A DNA stretch of 64,000 nucleotides from Perkinsus olseni (Eukaryota; Perkinsozoa; Perkinsida; Perkinsidae): contig JABANP010000110.1 in assembly GCA_013115135.1 (NCBI GenBank), positions 62,001-126,000 on the forward strand, read 5' to 3'. Below the pieces are notes generated by a model, which ran no database searches, had not been told where the DNA came from, and worked only from the letters and a program-made list of their open reading frames with translations. This document shows, piece by piece, positions 12,001 to 22,062 of this stretch. Both the position numbers and the translations under genes were made by a program. Every line of letters starts with the position of its first letter. The stretch's first letter is position 1.

Positions 12001-13024
12001 GTAAAAGCTGGGGACGCGTGTCGTCAGCCAACCCAGACCCGCAAGCAGGCCGAAGCTACATTGGAGAGAGCTTATGCGGCTACGTTTCCGGAGTATGGTG
12101 GGACTTCCTGGGCTGAAGCGCCAGTCCGTCTGAAGGAAGTCGAGTATATCCAGTACCTAAGGGCTTGCAGTGCCACACTTGCCCGTTCCAGGCCAGCCAA
12201 AAAAGTACAGTGATAAGCCGTAGTACTCAATGCCTAGTAATCAATTTTTAAACTATGCCCTTACCTGTGAAGTTCGATTCGAATGTTGCTTTTTCTGTCG
12301 GCGTGTGCCTGGTTCGGTGAAGTTTCTCTCTCCTCACAGACTATGCATTGAGTTTCTAAGTGCGAAGCCACTGTCTCAGTTGGCACTGTACGAGTTGTAG
12401 TGGCGAGCGAAGTGCCACTGTCTGAAGTGGTCCTGTCTGAATTGGTCCAGGTCTACCCGCCGTTTTTGTCCGACCTGCCACTGACTCAGTTGGCAGTGTC
12501 CGAATCTGTGGTGTACGGGTTGATACCTTGTACGAGTTGACCACTGTCCGAATTGCCACTGCCTCAGTTGGGATACACCCGTTGTGTCCTACCTTCTGAG
12601 GTTACTGGCTCTTAGTGGAGCCCTGTCAGTCGAAGAGTTGGTGCTCTATGACGACAGGTATCGAAGGTCGGTGGCCTCCCTGGTGGCGGCTTCCCCGGAC
12701 CGCTCAGTGCGCGACTGCTTCGTGAACGACGCCTACCCGACCCTATTGGCGGAATTCTCTTTTACTCGATCCAGAGCGGTGCCTCGCGACAGTGTCAGCC
12801 ACCAAGCGAACAAGCAGGGGTCGAAGAGCGGTATCTGCTATGCGTTCCGCGACGGTAACTGTCGCTTCGGGAACAACTGCCGCTTTCGTCACTCGGGTGG
12901 CTCCAAGAAGGCGCCCGGCGATTCTGAGTCGGCGGCGGGAGGGAGGTCCAAACCTTCCGGTGAGCCTCAGCGGAAGGCTGGGGACAAGGAGGACAAGAAA
13001 GCCTCTTCCGGTAAGTCTGGTTGA
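9001..13024 (+). CDS. Gag-like protein of the retrotransposon, split by a MULE
   Basis: Structural ORF of the Ngaro-type element. It starts at the ATG directly after A1, runs to 9711, is interrupted by the MULE, and resumes in the same frame at 12590 after one copy of the 9-bp target duplication; about 381 residues without the insertion. The N-terminus is Ala-rich and low complexity. The C-terminal part has a CCCH zinc finger, visible as CYAFRDGNC, RFGNNC, RFRH (Cys-X7-Cys-X5-Cys-X3-His) at about 12838-12894, then a basic Gly/Ser/Lys tail and a TGA at 13022. Retroelement Gag proteins commonly carry zinc fingers that bind RNA. The frame is intact on both sides, so the only lesion is the MULE. 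A GTAAGT splice donor lies 12 nt before the stop (see 13011-13144). Confidence 0.8.
9703..9711 (+). repeat. MULE target-site duplication, left
   Basis: GTTGTGTCC, identical to 12581-12589. Nine-bp duplications are typical of Mutator-like elements. Confidence 0.92.
9916..9964. repeat. Perfect 23-bp inverted repeat (hairpin)
   Basis: Arm 9916-9938 (CATATGAGCTTGATTTTCGC...) is the exact reverse complement of 9942-9964, with a 3-nt CCG spacer. It sits at the inner edge of the left subterminal array of the MULE. No equivalent is seen at the right end. Confidence 0.95.
10009..10076 (-). tRNA. tRNA-like sequence inside the MULE
   Basis: Read on the minus strand it has a D-arm-like CTAGCGGTTAAGAC, a 5-bp anticodon stem (ATTGC/GCGAT) and a canonical T-arm GGGTTCGATCCC. 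The acceptor stem pairs at 6 of 7 positions. The loop CGCGTAG lacks the universal T33, so it is probably a degenerate or captured tRNA and not a functional gene; amino-acid identity is not assigned. Confidence 0.4.
10223..12213 (+). CDS. MULE transposase with FLYWCH-like N-terminal zinc finger (spliced)
   Basis: Cut-and-paste transposase of the nested MULE. The main exon (10932-12213) contains the MULE domain with the DDE-type acidic residues in recognisable settings: YCDGTFRSCP (first D, about 11283), AVLDFEKSM (second D, about 11485) and NLCEAYHHSLN (E, about 11879). Upstream exons join in frame through introns 10664-10736 (GTAATA...TATAG) and 10883-10931 (GTGAGT...CGCAG); a further intron is likely at about 10343-10397. 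The joined N-terminal part has GYPFWRK, RYVCTTPRC and PNHTH, a Cys2-His2 FLYWCH/WRKY-like finger typical of MULE transposases. ATG 10223 is chosen because it precedes the acidic N-terminal exon in frame; 10154 is an alternative. TGA at 12211. No inactivating lesion seen. Confidence 0.85.
12581..12589 (+). repeat. MULE target-site duplication, right
   Basis: GTTGTGTCC, the second copy of 9703-9711. Both copies occupy the same codon phase of gag. Confidence 0.92.
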
Positions 13025-13144
13025 GCTTTCGACGTCCGTGAGTTGGCTTTCTGTGTGATCGCCATGATAGCAAGGCGTATGTCGTCGGTTTCTGTTTTAA
13101 GCCGTTGCTGGTTTGCGTTAATCAGTAGTGTGGGTGGTCTTCAG
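13011..13144 (+). other. Predicted intron linking gag to pol
   Basis: GTAAGT at 13011 and CTTCAG ending at 13144 define a 134-nt intron. Removing it deletes the gag stop (13022-13024) and joins Gag residue codon G/AT to the pol frame in phase, with open reading on both sides. Retained, the RNA would give Gag alone; spliced, Gag-Pol. This is inferred from frame and splice-site match only. Confidence 0.6.
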
Positions 13145-15355
13145 ATCACGGTGAACGGCCTCGGTGCTCAACGGCAACCGACCACGTGTCGTGGCTTCAA
13201 CAGAGGGCGGTCGAGGCCGTAGAGCAAAGCGATGCGAGTACGGGGTATCAAGATGGAACCGGCTTGGGCGCGACCCGCCCTTCGGCTTTCTCCGCCGAGG
13301 TGTGTCCCATCGGAGTGGCTGAAGTCACTAAAATACTCCTTGAGGAGGCTTCATCGTTGGAAGCAAATGGCTGCCTCCGGGACCTAGCCGGATCGCCTTC
13401 ACCTGAGCAGGTGAAAGAACTCGAACGCTCCTTCCAGTCGGCTGCCGACTCTGTGGTGCCAAAGCTGTGCGCCGCCCTGGGCTGCTCAGACAGGTTATCG
13501 GCCTGCGGCAGTCCCATCAGGGCGGAGCTCGGGGAAGCTCTGGCAGTGGCAACCAACGATCCCGACTCCAACTTATTCGTCGAGATCAATCAAGGTCTTA
13601 ACCTTGGAGTGAACCCGCCAGTGCCCCCGACAGGGGTGTACCCTGCGGCGAAGTCGAAGAAGCACCTTGACAAGTCGATGGAGGTTTTCAACCTCAAGCG
13701 GGCGTACCGAAACTTCTCCTCGGTTGAGCTGCAGCCCGAAGTCTGCCGGGTGATACTTCATAGAGAGGTCGCCCTGGGGCGCATGAGGAGGCTCTCGGTC
13801 GCACAGGCTGCCCATGCGGCCCACCGGCTCTACGCCAAGATGGCGCTCATACCCAAAGGCGACCAGGAGTACAGGTTGATCGAGGACCATTCTCGATCGG
13901 GCCTGAACGGCCTGTGCAAACTCAGCGAAACGTGCTCCTTACCAAGGAGCCGAGATATTCGGACCGGCCTATCCGATCTGCTGCACGGGGACTCGACGAG
14001 TACCCCGTGTCCGTGCGGTCGGGATGGGGCGGGCAAGGGCCCATACGATTACATATTCCTGAAAGTACGACGTCGCGTCGGCCTACCGGCACCTGTTCCT
14101 CAGAGAGGAAGATAAGGCTAGGACTTCAGCCCGGCTGGGCCAAGATGTGTACGAAAATCTGGCCCTGCCCTTCGGGGCGGGGACTTCACCATTCCACTGG
14201 TGTCGCACCAGTGCGGCCCTCTGCCGCATAGTGGCCTCGCTGCTGAGATGCGCCTTCGGCCACGCCAAGTTCCTCTCTCTCATCTACGTTGATGACGGCC
14301 TACTGGCGCTGCCAAAGCCTTACTACGTTGTCGGGTCGATCCTGGCGCTACTCGTGTGGCGGTGTTTGAACTTCGACATCAACTGGGGCAAGTGCCAGTT
14401 TGGTGTGCGAGCCGTGAAGTTCATAGGGTATGAGGCGACGTTGTTACCGGGCGGTGAGGCAGAGGTTGGAGTCCACCCGGATATATTTTCTTCGATCCGG
14501 GATATCCTCCTTTCCTTCGTCGACGAGAAGCGCGTCACGCCGGCTCCGCTGAGTAAGGTGCTCGGGAAGTTGGTGTTCGCCTCCCAGGGTATGAGGCACC
14601 TGAAGGGCTTCCTGCAGCCGCTGTATGCCCTACTCAACGTGTTCGAGAAAAAGCACCTGCGGTCGATCAAACTGAAGCCGTCCTCAAGGACCTTCGGCTC
14701 GGTGCTCTTCTGGCTCGGCATAGCTGAGAACCCGCTCTGTCGCTCGCGGGTCAGCTCGCCGCGATCCGTCGCGGGCCGGTTGGTGGTGGCCTCGGACGCG
14801 TCGACTGAGTTCATGGGAGGTTGGGCATCCGACGGCACCAGAGGGTTGTGGTTCCAGCTGGAGGCGAACTCGGGTTCTCTCGGTGAGTGGGCCAAGCTGC
14901 TTTCCGATGCGAGCCCCGTGGGCGTACCGACGCACCGGGATATCGCCCTGCTAGAGCTCGTCGCCGCCGTGGTGTCCCTGCACTTGGCGGCCTCTCTGAC
15001 GCCCTGGGACAGCTCACTGTCTACCGTCCCCGGCTCCGAGTCGTACCCGTGCCAAACGGTCGTGCTGTTCTGTGATAACGCGGGCATCGTTGGAGTTTTG
15101 AAGAAGCTGTACTCTCCGAAGCCTGCGCTCGCGGCCATTCTACGCGGTGTCGCGCACTGGTTCGGCCGCCTCACCGACCGTTTGGTTCTGGCCCACGTGT
15201 CGTCTACCGAGAACTGGCTCGCAGACAACATTTCGAGAGATATTCTTGCCGGCGTCCCGTCTCACTGGCGCCGCGCTACTTTGGAGCTGAACGACGTTCT
15301 CACGTCGGGGAATCTAGGACCGGGCGCTCTCGAGCCCTCTTCGGGTCCGGCCTAG
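13145..15355 (+). CDS. Pol: reverse transcriptase and RNase H (one frameshift)
   Basis: About 735 codons. After a spacer, the RT begins around 13840 (MALIPKGDQEYRLIEDHS). Motif A is read as DVASAYRHLF at about 14068. LPFGAGTSPF (about 14165) and the catalytic YVDD box (SLIYVDDGLL, about 14285) follow. RNase H comes next: VASDASTEFMGGW (about 14785), a conserved acidic region near LLELVAAV (14950) and LFCDNAG (15070), then the terminal HVSSTENWLADNISR. This order and the WLADNISR ending match DIRS-order elements. The frame changes by +1 at about 14064-14068, between the phrase YIFLKV and motif A, where one base is in excess; it is otherwise open. There is no ATG, as expected if it is made as Gag-Pol through the 13011-13144 intron. 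TAG at 15353. Confidence 0.85.
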
Positions 15356-15412
15356 CGAGGGGTAGCACACCTCAGTTGCCAACGCGTACAGTTTCGGTCA
15401 GGTGTCCCGTAT

Positions 15413-16585
15413 ATGTGTGCTGTTTCAGGTCAGCCTCTGTCTTTGCGTTCTAAGTCGATAACCTCAACCCCAGTTGGGGTTCGTCGGTCTGGTGGTAACC
15501 CTGTTTGCTGTGCCTCTCAGCAGGTGGCGGTGGCTTCGCGCTTCCGCTCGATGTCCGGTGAGGGCGTCGGTCCCCTGATGCCTTCCCGCTCCAAGCGCGC
15601 CATGGTCCGGGACTTCTTGGGGCAGTTTGACCGCGAAGAAGCAACTGCTCTTGCGGACTCGTTCGCGTCCACGGGTCTGGCCTCCAGCACAAACTCTCTC
15701 TACGACTCAACCGTCGTGTTCTTCGAGGAAGTCATTGGCGGCAAGGCCTTTCCTCTCCGTGTCCAGGACCTCTCCCTCCTCGTGTGGGCTTTGACTTCGT
15801 GCAGTTATGCGTACAACTCGATATCTACGTTCGTATCAGCCCTCCGGTCGCGGAATAAATCTGCCGGGTTCTGGTTAACCCCAGGAGAAGACTTCCAGGT
15901 AGGGCACATACTGAAGGCGGCGCGTAAGGCCACGGGAGGTCACCCGGTGAGGAAGATGCGCCCGATAACGAGGTCGGAGCTGCTCGAGCTCTTCCGCAAT
16001 GCTCCGCCACGTAAGGACGTCACCTCTCGTGCCATGCTGGTAGGCATTTTCGCTCTTTTAAGGGCCGATGAGCTTCTAAACCTCCGTTGGGGCGATCTGT
16101 CCTTCTCCCAAGGTGTGGGAACCTCATCCACGCCGCTACTGAGTATAAGGGTCAGGCGGTCTAAGACGGATCAGTGCGGAGCTGGGCAGTTGGCGTACAT
16201 TGCCTGCTTTGCCGAGGCTGTTCGTGCATTCGAGATAAAGGACATGGCGAGCGACCCCTGCGAGCTGTGTCCAGTACACGCCGTCCTAGCAACCAAGCCG
16301 TCGAGGGCATCTCCCGAAGAGCGAGTTTTCCCGCTCGGGTACGACGGTTTCCTGGATCAGGTTCGCGTGCGACTGGGCCCCGTTATCGGGCACGAAGCCG
16401 TGAGAGATTACGGGACTCACACCCTCCGGCGCACCGGCGCCCAACTCCTGCACAGATCCTGGCCGGCAGACTCCCCGGCCTTCATGAGAGCAGGGAGGTG
16501 GCGCTCCGCGGCAGTTCTCGAGTACCTCCATGACAGTGCCGAAGATAAAGCTAAGCTGGCGTCGTGGTTTATGATTAAAGAGTGA
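15413..16585 (+). CDS. Tyrosine recombinase of the retrotransposon
   Basis: Integrase-type tyrosine recombinase of about 390 residues that would insert the circular DNA intermediate. The catalytic set is visible: the first Arg in LLRADELLNLRW (about 16060), a Lys in the RRSKTDQ beta-hairpin (about 16160), HTLRR (His-X-X-Arg, about 16418) and the GRWRSAAVLEYL segment (about 16496), which supplies the His/Trp position and the nucleophilic Tyr. The N-terminal half is the helical SAM-like core-binding domain (SLYDSTVVFFEEV, TFVSALRS). ATG 15413 is used for convenience; a TTTCAG just after it (15424-15429) leaves open that this frame is reached by splicing from pol. The frame is complete (TGA 16583) and ends 145 nt before B1. 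Confidence 0.88.
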   Translation: MCAVSGQPLSLRSKSITSTPVGVRRSGGNPVCCASQQVAVASRFRSMSGEGVGPLMPSRSKRAMVRDFLGQFDREEATALADSFASTGLASSTNSLYDSTVVFFEEVIGGKAFPLRVQDLSLLVWALTSCSYAYNSISTFVSALRSRNKSAGFWLTPGEDFQVGHILKAARKATGGHPVRKMRPITRSELLELFRNAPPRKDVTSRAMLVGIFALLRADELLNLRWGDLSFSQGVGTSSTPLLSIRVRRSKTDQCGAGQLAYIACFAEAVRAFEIKDMASDPCELCPVHAVLATKPSRASPEERVFPLGYDGFLDQVRVRLGPVIGHEAVRDYGTHTLRRTGAQLLHRSWPADSPAFMRAGRWRSAAVLEYLHDSAEDKAKLASWFMIKE

Positions 16586-16729
16586 ACAGTGGCCGTTCGC
16601 TGAGTAGACCCGGACAGCGTCCGCGGCAGAGCTATTAGTGTTGTAGTGTGCTGTGACGGGTCACAGTGGTCTCGCGTGCGTTGTTCGTGTTGCGCTGAGT
16701 GCGGGGGCGGAGTCGGGTGTAGCGCAATT

Positions 16730-16972
16730 GGTGGAGGTGATGCGCGAGTCAGCGTTTAGCTGCGCGACTCGCCATCATCTCGCAGTACTGGCTTATAGAC
16801 CTCACCACACCTCGCGGTCCTGTCACGGTACTGGACGTCGGTCTGCGGCCTCCGCCGAGATCGTCTCCGGGGCCAGGTTTACGGGCCGCGGGTTGCAATT
16901 TGGTGATTCGGTCTAGCCATCTGCTGCGCTATCCCGAACTCCGTGGTGTAGGAAGAGTGCGGCTTCCCCAAC
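16730..16972 (+). repeat. Split direct repeat B1
   Basis: 243 bp, apparently identical to 17219-17461. It contains a short inverted repeat (GCGAGTC ... GACTCGC) close to its start. Confidence 0.92.
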
Positions 16973-16975
16973 TAA

Positions 16976-17200
16976 ATGATGTTTACGCAGTAGACAAGGT
17001 TAGTTGCGGGTGCCGCAATGACGGTTTCTTACCGCGCACAGCGAAAAGATTCTCGGCGTTCGTTGCCGTTGCGTTCGGGGACCGGCCTGTGTTTGTGACC
17101 AGTATGGCTGCCGTGTCGCTCCTCGACTTCCGCTCATGTTACCAGCGGCTCCCCTCTTCAGTAGCGGGGCCTCGGCCTGTGGTTGTGATTTTTTTTCCAA
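16976..17200 (+). repeat. Split direct repeat A2
   Basis: Internal copy of A1 joined to B1 through TAA. In PAT/Ngaro elements this B1-A2 junction is the template from which a circle carrying one B-A junction is formed. Confidence 0.92.
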
Positions 17201-17218
17201 CCCACCCACCCACGCCAC

Positions 17219-17461
17219 GGTGGAGGTGATGCGCGAGTCAGCGTTTAGCTGCGCGACTCGCCATCATCTCGCAGTACTGGCTTATAGACCTCACCACACC
17301 TCGCGGTCCTGTCACGGTACTGGACGTCGGTCTGCGGCCTCCGCCGAGATCGTCTCCGGGGCCAGGTTTACGGGCCGCGGGTTGCAATTTGGTGATTCGG
17401 TCTAGCCATCTGCTGCGCTATCCCGAACTCCGTGGTGTAGGAAGAGTGCGGCTTCCCCAAC
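17219..17461 (+). repeat. Split direct repeat B2
   Basis: Right terminal repeat, copy of B1. It is separated from A2 by an 18-bp spacer of CCCA repeats (17201-17218). It ends CCCCAAC, followed by target TAA. Confidence 0.92.
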
Positions 17462-19007
17462 TAATTCCCTCATTATCGTATTGGCCGCTTTTAGAGCGTT
17501 GCCGGCATTGCCCCGCGGATTGAGTGCCAGCGACTTCTTTGCCTCCTAAGCGGGCCCTGCCGCTTTGAGGAGGGTGATGGCAATCCAAGCTCCAAGGCTT
17601 CTATTTGAAAAACGTGCACTCTCGTTGTGGTGTGTGCAGTAGCGGCACTGCAGTTGCAGAGCACGACAGAAGTAGATTGGGATCATAGTAGACGAGGTAG
17701 AAGTTCTACCGTTCTACCGTAGAACAGATAGTGAAGAGTAGTGGAGAGGATTGGGTTCAATGACCGGAGGTTGATGGGCACGATGGAGCTGGTGTTTAAT
17801 TGTGTCACGTAGGCAATGCGCGTGTAGCGTTGGACCTCGAAATTTTGAAGGACATGGACGTTCACTCCGGCGGCTACTCGGGCGAGCCCGACAGACGCAG
17901 TACTGAAGGTCTTTCGTCTGTCATGTGGTACGGGTCCCGTGATCTTGCCGGAGCCGAAGCCGAGTATCCTGAGTGAAGATGGTTGCGGCAAAAATCTCGC
18001 CTGCCTCTTCTCCAAGTTCCCTCCACAAACAATTCTTTTATCTCAACAAGGATCTACCAGGGCCTTGTGGACGGGAGAGACACCATGGAGAAGCTCCAGG
18101 AGTTTCTCTTCCCCTTCAAGCGAACTACGGCCTTGATGCAAACTCAGGGGCCCTGAGTGAGGGTGCCGATGCAGGCTGTGCAACTATTCTGTACACACGC
18201 TTCGCTTCTCCATTGTGCTTCAGAAATGGAACTCGCGTTCCAAGGATATTCGGCATGTCAATGATCTCTGGAGGCACCTGGATTTCTTGCATGAGTCCGA
18301 GTTACCTGTGATACACGGCTTCGAGCGGATGCTAGAGAGGCTTTTGAACCTGGGGTAAGATTCAAGCCTCTCAGCCTCTCTATGTATGTTCAAGCCGGCA
18401 CCGAAGCGTCAAGGACTCCCCAAGTTGCTGCCGCTTCAAGAATATCACTGCATCCGCTCAGTTCCTGCAGATGCATCGGCATTCACAACGTGGATTAAAA
18501 AGAGTGATGCAACCTGTCACCAAGAAGGTCTGAACGGTGCTATAGGTGTTGAGTCAACACTGACTCTGCTAGCAGGTGCGACTGTGTCCCTTCCGACCCC
18601 GTACGTAGGAGGTGCCTGACTGACGATATCCTCGACCGGCGTTTACTCCCCGTACATGAGGAAGTGGATATAGTATATCCGATATACCAATGTATGACGT
18701 TCTCTTGCACAGTTCGTGCCGTGCTCCTTTTGTCGAGCCCCAGCAGGCAAGTGTATCCCTTGACGGCGTCGAATTAGTCGGCCAGCTGTACTACAATGAG
18801 GTTCAAGTCGACATTTTGTGTAGGAGAACAACTACTGCTCTCATCACTGATAAGGGCGGTAGTGGTTTCCAGCGATTTACTCATCAGTGACGAGTCAACA
18901 CAAAAGTGGGACACTTTCACAAAAGGCGAGAGCCCAGGTCATACCGCTCCATTCCCGACTGCCTGTGAATTGAACCAGGTGATTCTATAACAACCATCTA
19001 TTCACAA

Positions 19008-19316
19008 GCCGGGTGTGTAGCGAGCACCTGTAACCCATGCGGGGGTAAGATCTGTGTGAATGGTGTGTCGTGCCGAGAGTCGGTCGGAGATCAGCAGCCC
19101 ATCCCAAGGGGCCACTAAGCTCGGGTGGGAAGGCGGAAGTCATCACATCCGAACATCCGAAGTCGCGGGCACTGGCTAAGGCTGGGAACAGAGCAGGCAA
19201 TACCGCGCGGTGGAACCGGTGAGGGTGGATAACGGCTGAGAGACCGACAGTCTGGGCAATAACAACGAGATGCCAAACACAAAGATCGTTTTGTCCCCTG
19301 TTGTTCTCTAGAAATA
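19008..19316. repeat. Core block M3, copy 6
   Basis: Same block, in the right part of the array. Confidence 0.8.
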
Positions 19317-19959
19317 ACTGGTAGAGCCTTCCGGGTTGTGGATAGAGCACGATGTTACCATCAGACTAAGTTCTGCGTCAAGCGCTGAAGGCGCTGCACC
19401 CCGTTGGTAAAACGTCCCTTAGTGAGGGAGCTTCACTCAATAATTCCTCACTATCGTATTGGTCGCTTTTAGAGCGTTGCCGGCATTGCCCCGCGGATTG
19501 AGTGCCAGCGACTTCTTTGCCTCCTAAGCGGGCCCTGCCGCTTTGAGGAGGGTGATGGCAATCCAAGCTCCAAGGCTTCTATTTGAAAAACGTGCACTCT
19601 CGTTGTGGTGTGTGCAGTAGCGGCACTGCAGTTGCAGAGCACGACAGAAGTAGATTGGGATCATAGTAGACGAGGTAGAAGTTCTACCGTTCTACCGTAG
19701 AACAGATAGTGAAGAGTAGTGGAGAGGATTGGGTTCAATGACCGGAGGTTGATGGGCACGATGGAGCTGGTGTTTAATTGTGTCACGTAGGCAATGCGCG
19801 TGTAGCGTTGGACCTCGAAATTTTGAAGGACATGGACGTTCACTCCGGCGAGCCCGACAGACGCAGTGCTGAAGGTCTTTCGTCTGTCATGTGGTACGGG
19901 TCCCGTTATTTCGCCGGAGCCGAAGCCGAGTATCCTGACTCGGGATTCCTGAGTGAAGT

Positions 19960-20560
19960 TTGTTGCAGCAAGAATCTCGCCTGCCTCTTCCTCGAGCTTT
20001 CTCCAGAAGCAATCCTCCCTGCTCAGCAAGGATCTACCAGAGCGTTGTAAACGGGAAAGACACCTTGGAGAAGCTACAGGAGTTTCTTTTCCCCTTCAAG
20101 CGAACTACGGGCTTGATGCAAACTCAGGATGCGGACGCAGGCTGCGCAACTATTCTGTACGCGCGCTTTGCTTCCCAATTGCGCTTTAACGAATGGAACT
20201 CGCGTTCAAGAAATATTCGGCATGTCAATGATCTCTGGAGGCACCTGGGTTTTTTGCGTGAGTCCGAGATACCTGTGGAACGCAGGTTCCGAGCAGGTGT
20301 GCAGGAGGCCTTTGAAACTGGGGTAATCAAGCCTCGTGGCCTCATTGTGAATTCTACCCCACTCTGCCGATCTTTATCCTATCCGTTTATATTTTTGCCG
20401 TGCAGGTCATCCGCTTTCTCACTCCTGATGCCTTGCTGACCAAGGCTTGGTACCGTGCATGTCCGATCCGGCATTCAAGCGTCAAGGATTCCACGAGTTG
20501 CTGTTGCTTCCAAAATATCACCGAATCCATTGAGTTTGCGCGAGTTACAAACACGAATGC
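19960..20560 (+). pseudogene. Decayed transposase-like reading frame, possibly hAT
   Basis: The least damaged protein trace of the array. One open frame (19960-20439) carries LEKLQEFLFPFKRTTGLMQ and DLWRHLGFLRESEIP. After a likely intron (GTAATC...TGCAG, about 20322-20403) it is followed by ALLTKAWYRA and, in a shifted frame, SDPAFKRQGF. An LxxLxPFKxxT segment followed later by an LDPxFK-like motif is the arrangement of hAT transposases; I rely on these motifs only, and the match is weak. Homologous copies at 5960-6760 and 17840-18600 are more degraded. No full catalytic set is recognised. Confidence 0.35.
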
Positions 20561-22062
20561 AACCTGCCACCAAGAAGGTACCTGCCACCAAGAAGGTCTG
20601 AATGCTGTCAAAGCTGTTGACTCTGTTAACAGACTTCCGACCCCGTACGTAGGAGGTGCCTGACTGACAGTATCCTCAACCGGCACTTACTTCCCGTACA
20701 CAGAGCTAGCATAAACGAGTTAGCCGATGATATAGTGGAGCGTGCTGAGATTAAAGCTCAGTCTTACTTGAGTCCGGGGAGTCGCTATATGCCGCTTGAT
20801 GAGTTCTTGGATCAAACATCATCAGACTAACCCACGATCTGCGAGGCATCCCAGTGTGCCCGGTTAACCATCTCGAGTTCTGGGAGAGTATTATCCCGCA
20901 AATGAGACAGCAACTACCACTCAGACGTCCGGCTGTACAATGCAATCCGATTGAAGCACTGATGGCAGTTCCCGACACCAAGAAATAGCTGGCCGAATTG
21001 GCTAGGCCAATAAGCTGAGATAACGCCTTTCAGTGTCTGATTCGTCATTCGCTTGTAATTCGAAGCCTATCAGCATTCGCAAGGACTGGTACCATTGACC
21101 CTGGGAACTTGACCATTAAGAGGCCCTCGGCAGATCTTCTATTCGCGTGTATAGGGATTTGTGTTAACCTCTTGTCGAGCACTGCCAAACAAGCGTATCC
21201 CTGGGATCGTAGTAGGCGAGGTAGAACAGATATTGAAGAGTAGTGGAGAGGATTGGGTTCAATGACCGGAGGCTTGCATGATGGAGCTAGTGGTCAATTG
21301 TGCCACATGGGCAGTGCACCCGTAGCGTTGGACCTCGAAATTTTGAAGGACATGGACGTTCACTCCGGCGGCTACCCGGGCGAGCCGACGCAGTGGCACT
21401 GCGGCAGTGCTGAAGGCCTTTCGTCTGTCATGTGATACGGGTCCCGTCATCTTGCCGGAGCCCAAGCCGAGTATCCTGAGTGAAGATTGTTGCGGCAAAA
21501 ATCTCGCCTGCCTCTTCTTCAAGCTCCCTCCACAAGCAATCCTCCTATCTCGGCAAGGATCTACCAGAGTCTTGTGGACGGGAGTGACACCATGGAGAAG
21601 CTCCGGGAGTTTCTCCTCCCCTTCGAGCGAACTACGGCCTTGATGCAAACTCAGGGGCCCTGAGTAAGGGAGCCGATGCAGGCTGCGCAACTATTCTGTG
21701 CACACCTGCGCGTATTACTTCCGACGCCGTAGGTAGGAGGTGCCTGACTGACAATATCCTCGACCGGCGTTTACTTCCCGTATATGAGGAAGTGAATATA
21801 CCCATGAATGACGCTCTCTTGCATAGTTCATGCCACGCCCCTTTTGTCGAGCACCGGCAGGCAAGTCTATTCCTTGACGGCGTCGAATTAGTCGGCCTGC
21901 CGCAGTACAATGTGGTTCAATTCGACATTATGTGTAGGGGAAAAACTACTGCTCTCATCACTGATAAGGGCGGCAGTGGTCTCCAGCGATTTACTTGTCA
22001 ATAACGAGTCAACACAAGAGTGGGACACTTTCACAAAAGGTGAAAGCCCAGGCCGTACCACT

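Larger units (their letters stand above)
9712..12580 (+). mobile_element. Mutator-like (MULE) DNA transposon nested in gag
   Basis: A 2,869-bp element bounded by the 9-bp direct repeat GTTGTGTCC. The ends are imperfect terminal inverted repeats (left CGGTGTAGTCCAACTGGGG; right end reversed GGGTGTATCCCAACTGAGG). They continue into about 200-bp subterminal arrays of short degenerate motifs related to CAACTGGGACA, CAATTCGGACAG and CCAAGTCGGGCAC, facing inward on both sides (9712-9915 and about 12360-12580). Such subterminal motif arrays are usual transposase-binding platforms. The interior holds a spliced transposase gene, a 23-bp perfect palindrome and a tRNA-like stretch. The transposase frame is intact, so the element may be recently active. 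Confidence 0.92.
8776..17461 (+). mobile_element. PAT/Ngaro-type tyrosine-recombinase retrotransposon
   Basis: The structure is complete and diagnostic: A1 (8776-9001), gag, RT-RNase H, tyrosine recombinase, then B1 (16730-16972), A2 (16976-17200) and B2 (17219-17461). Split direct repeats of this A1-B1-A2-B2 form are known from PAT and Ngaro elements of the DIRS order, which integrate through a circular intermediate using a tyrosine recombinase. No methyltransferase domain is seen, unlike DIRS1 proper. TAA lies at the left end (8773-8775), at the B1/A2 junction (16973-16975) and at the right end (17462-17464). The empty site can be read from array paralogues (for example 5612-5640: CTTAATAATTCCTCATT), so no target duplication exists beyond the shared TAA. 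B1 and B2 look identical and A1/A2 differ by one substitution and one T, indicating a young insertion. It carries a nested MULE. Confidence 0.92.
17465..21790. repeat. Right part of the array (unit 4 and an extra M5)
   Basis: It begins with the M4 half-module interrupted by the retrotransposon (resumes TAATTCCCTCATTATCG). M5 (17760-18670), M2 (18680-18945), core M3 (19008), M4 (19441-19740), M5 (19740-20690), a segment unique here (20690-21180) and a truncated M5 (21195-21790) follow. The 17760-18670 and 19740-20690 M5 copies differ by small deletions (for example the GGCTACTCGGGC stretch missing at about 19850). The stretch 21095-21165 resembles 545-615, suggesting a unit boundary. Confidence 0.65.

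Noticed and set aside
13248..13589. Minus frames opposite the pol spacer
   Set aside because: Shadow of the plus-strand pol frame.
14323..15231. 302-codon minus-strand frame opposite the RNase H region
   Set aside because: The plus strand carries the YVDD and RNase H motifs; the opposite frame is a by-product of codon bias.
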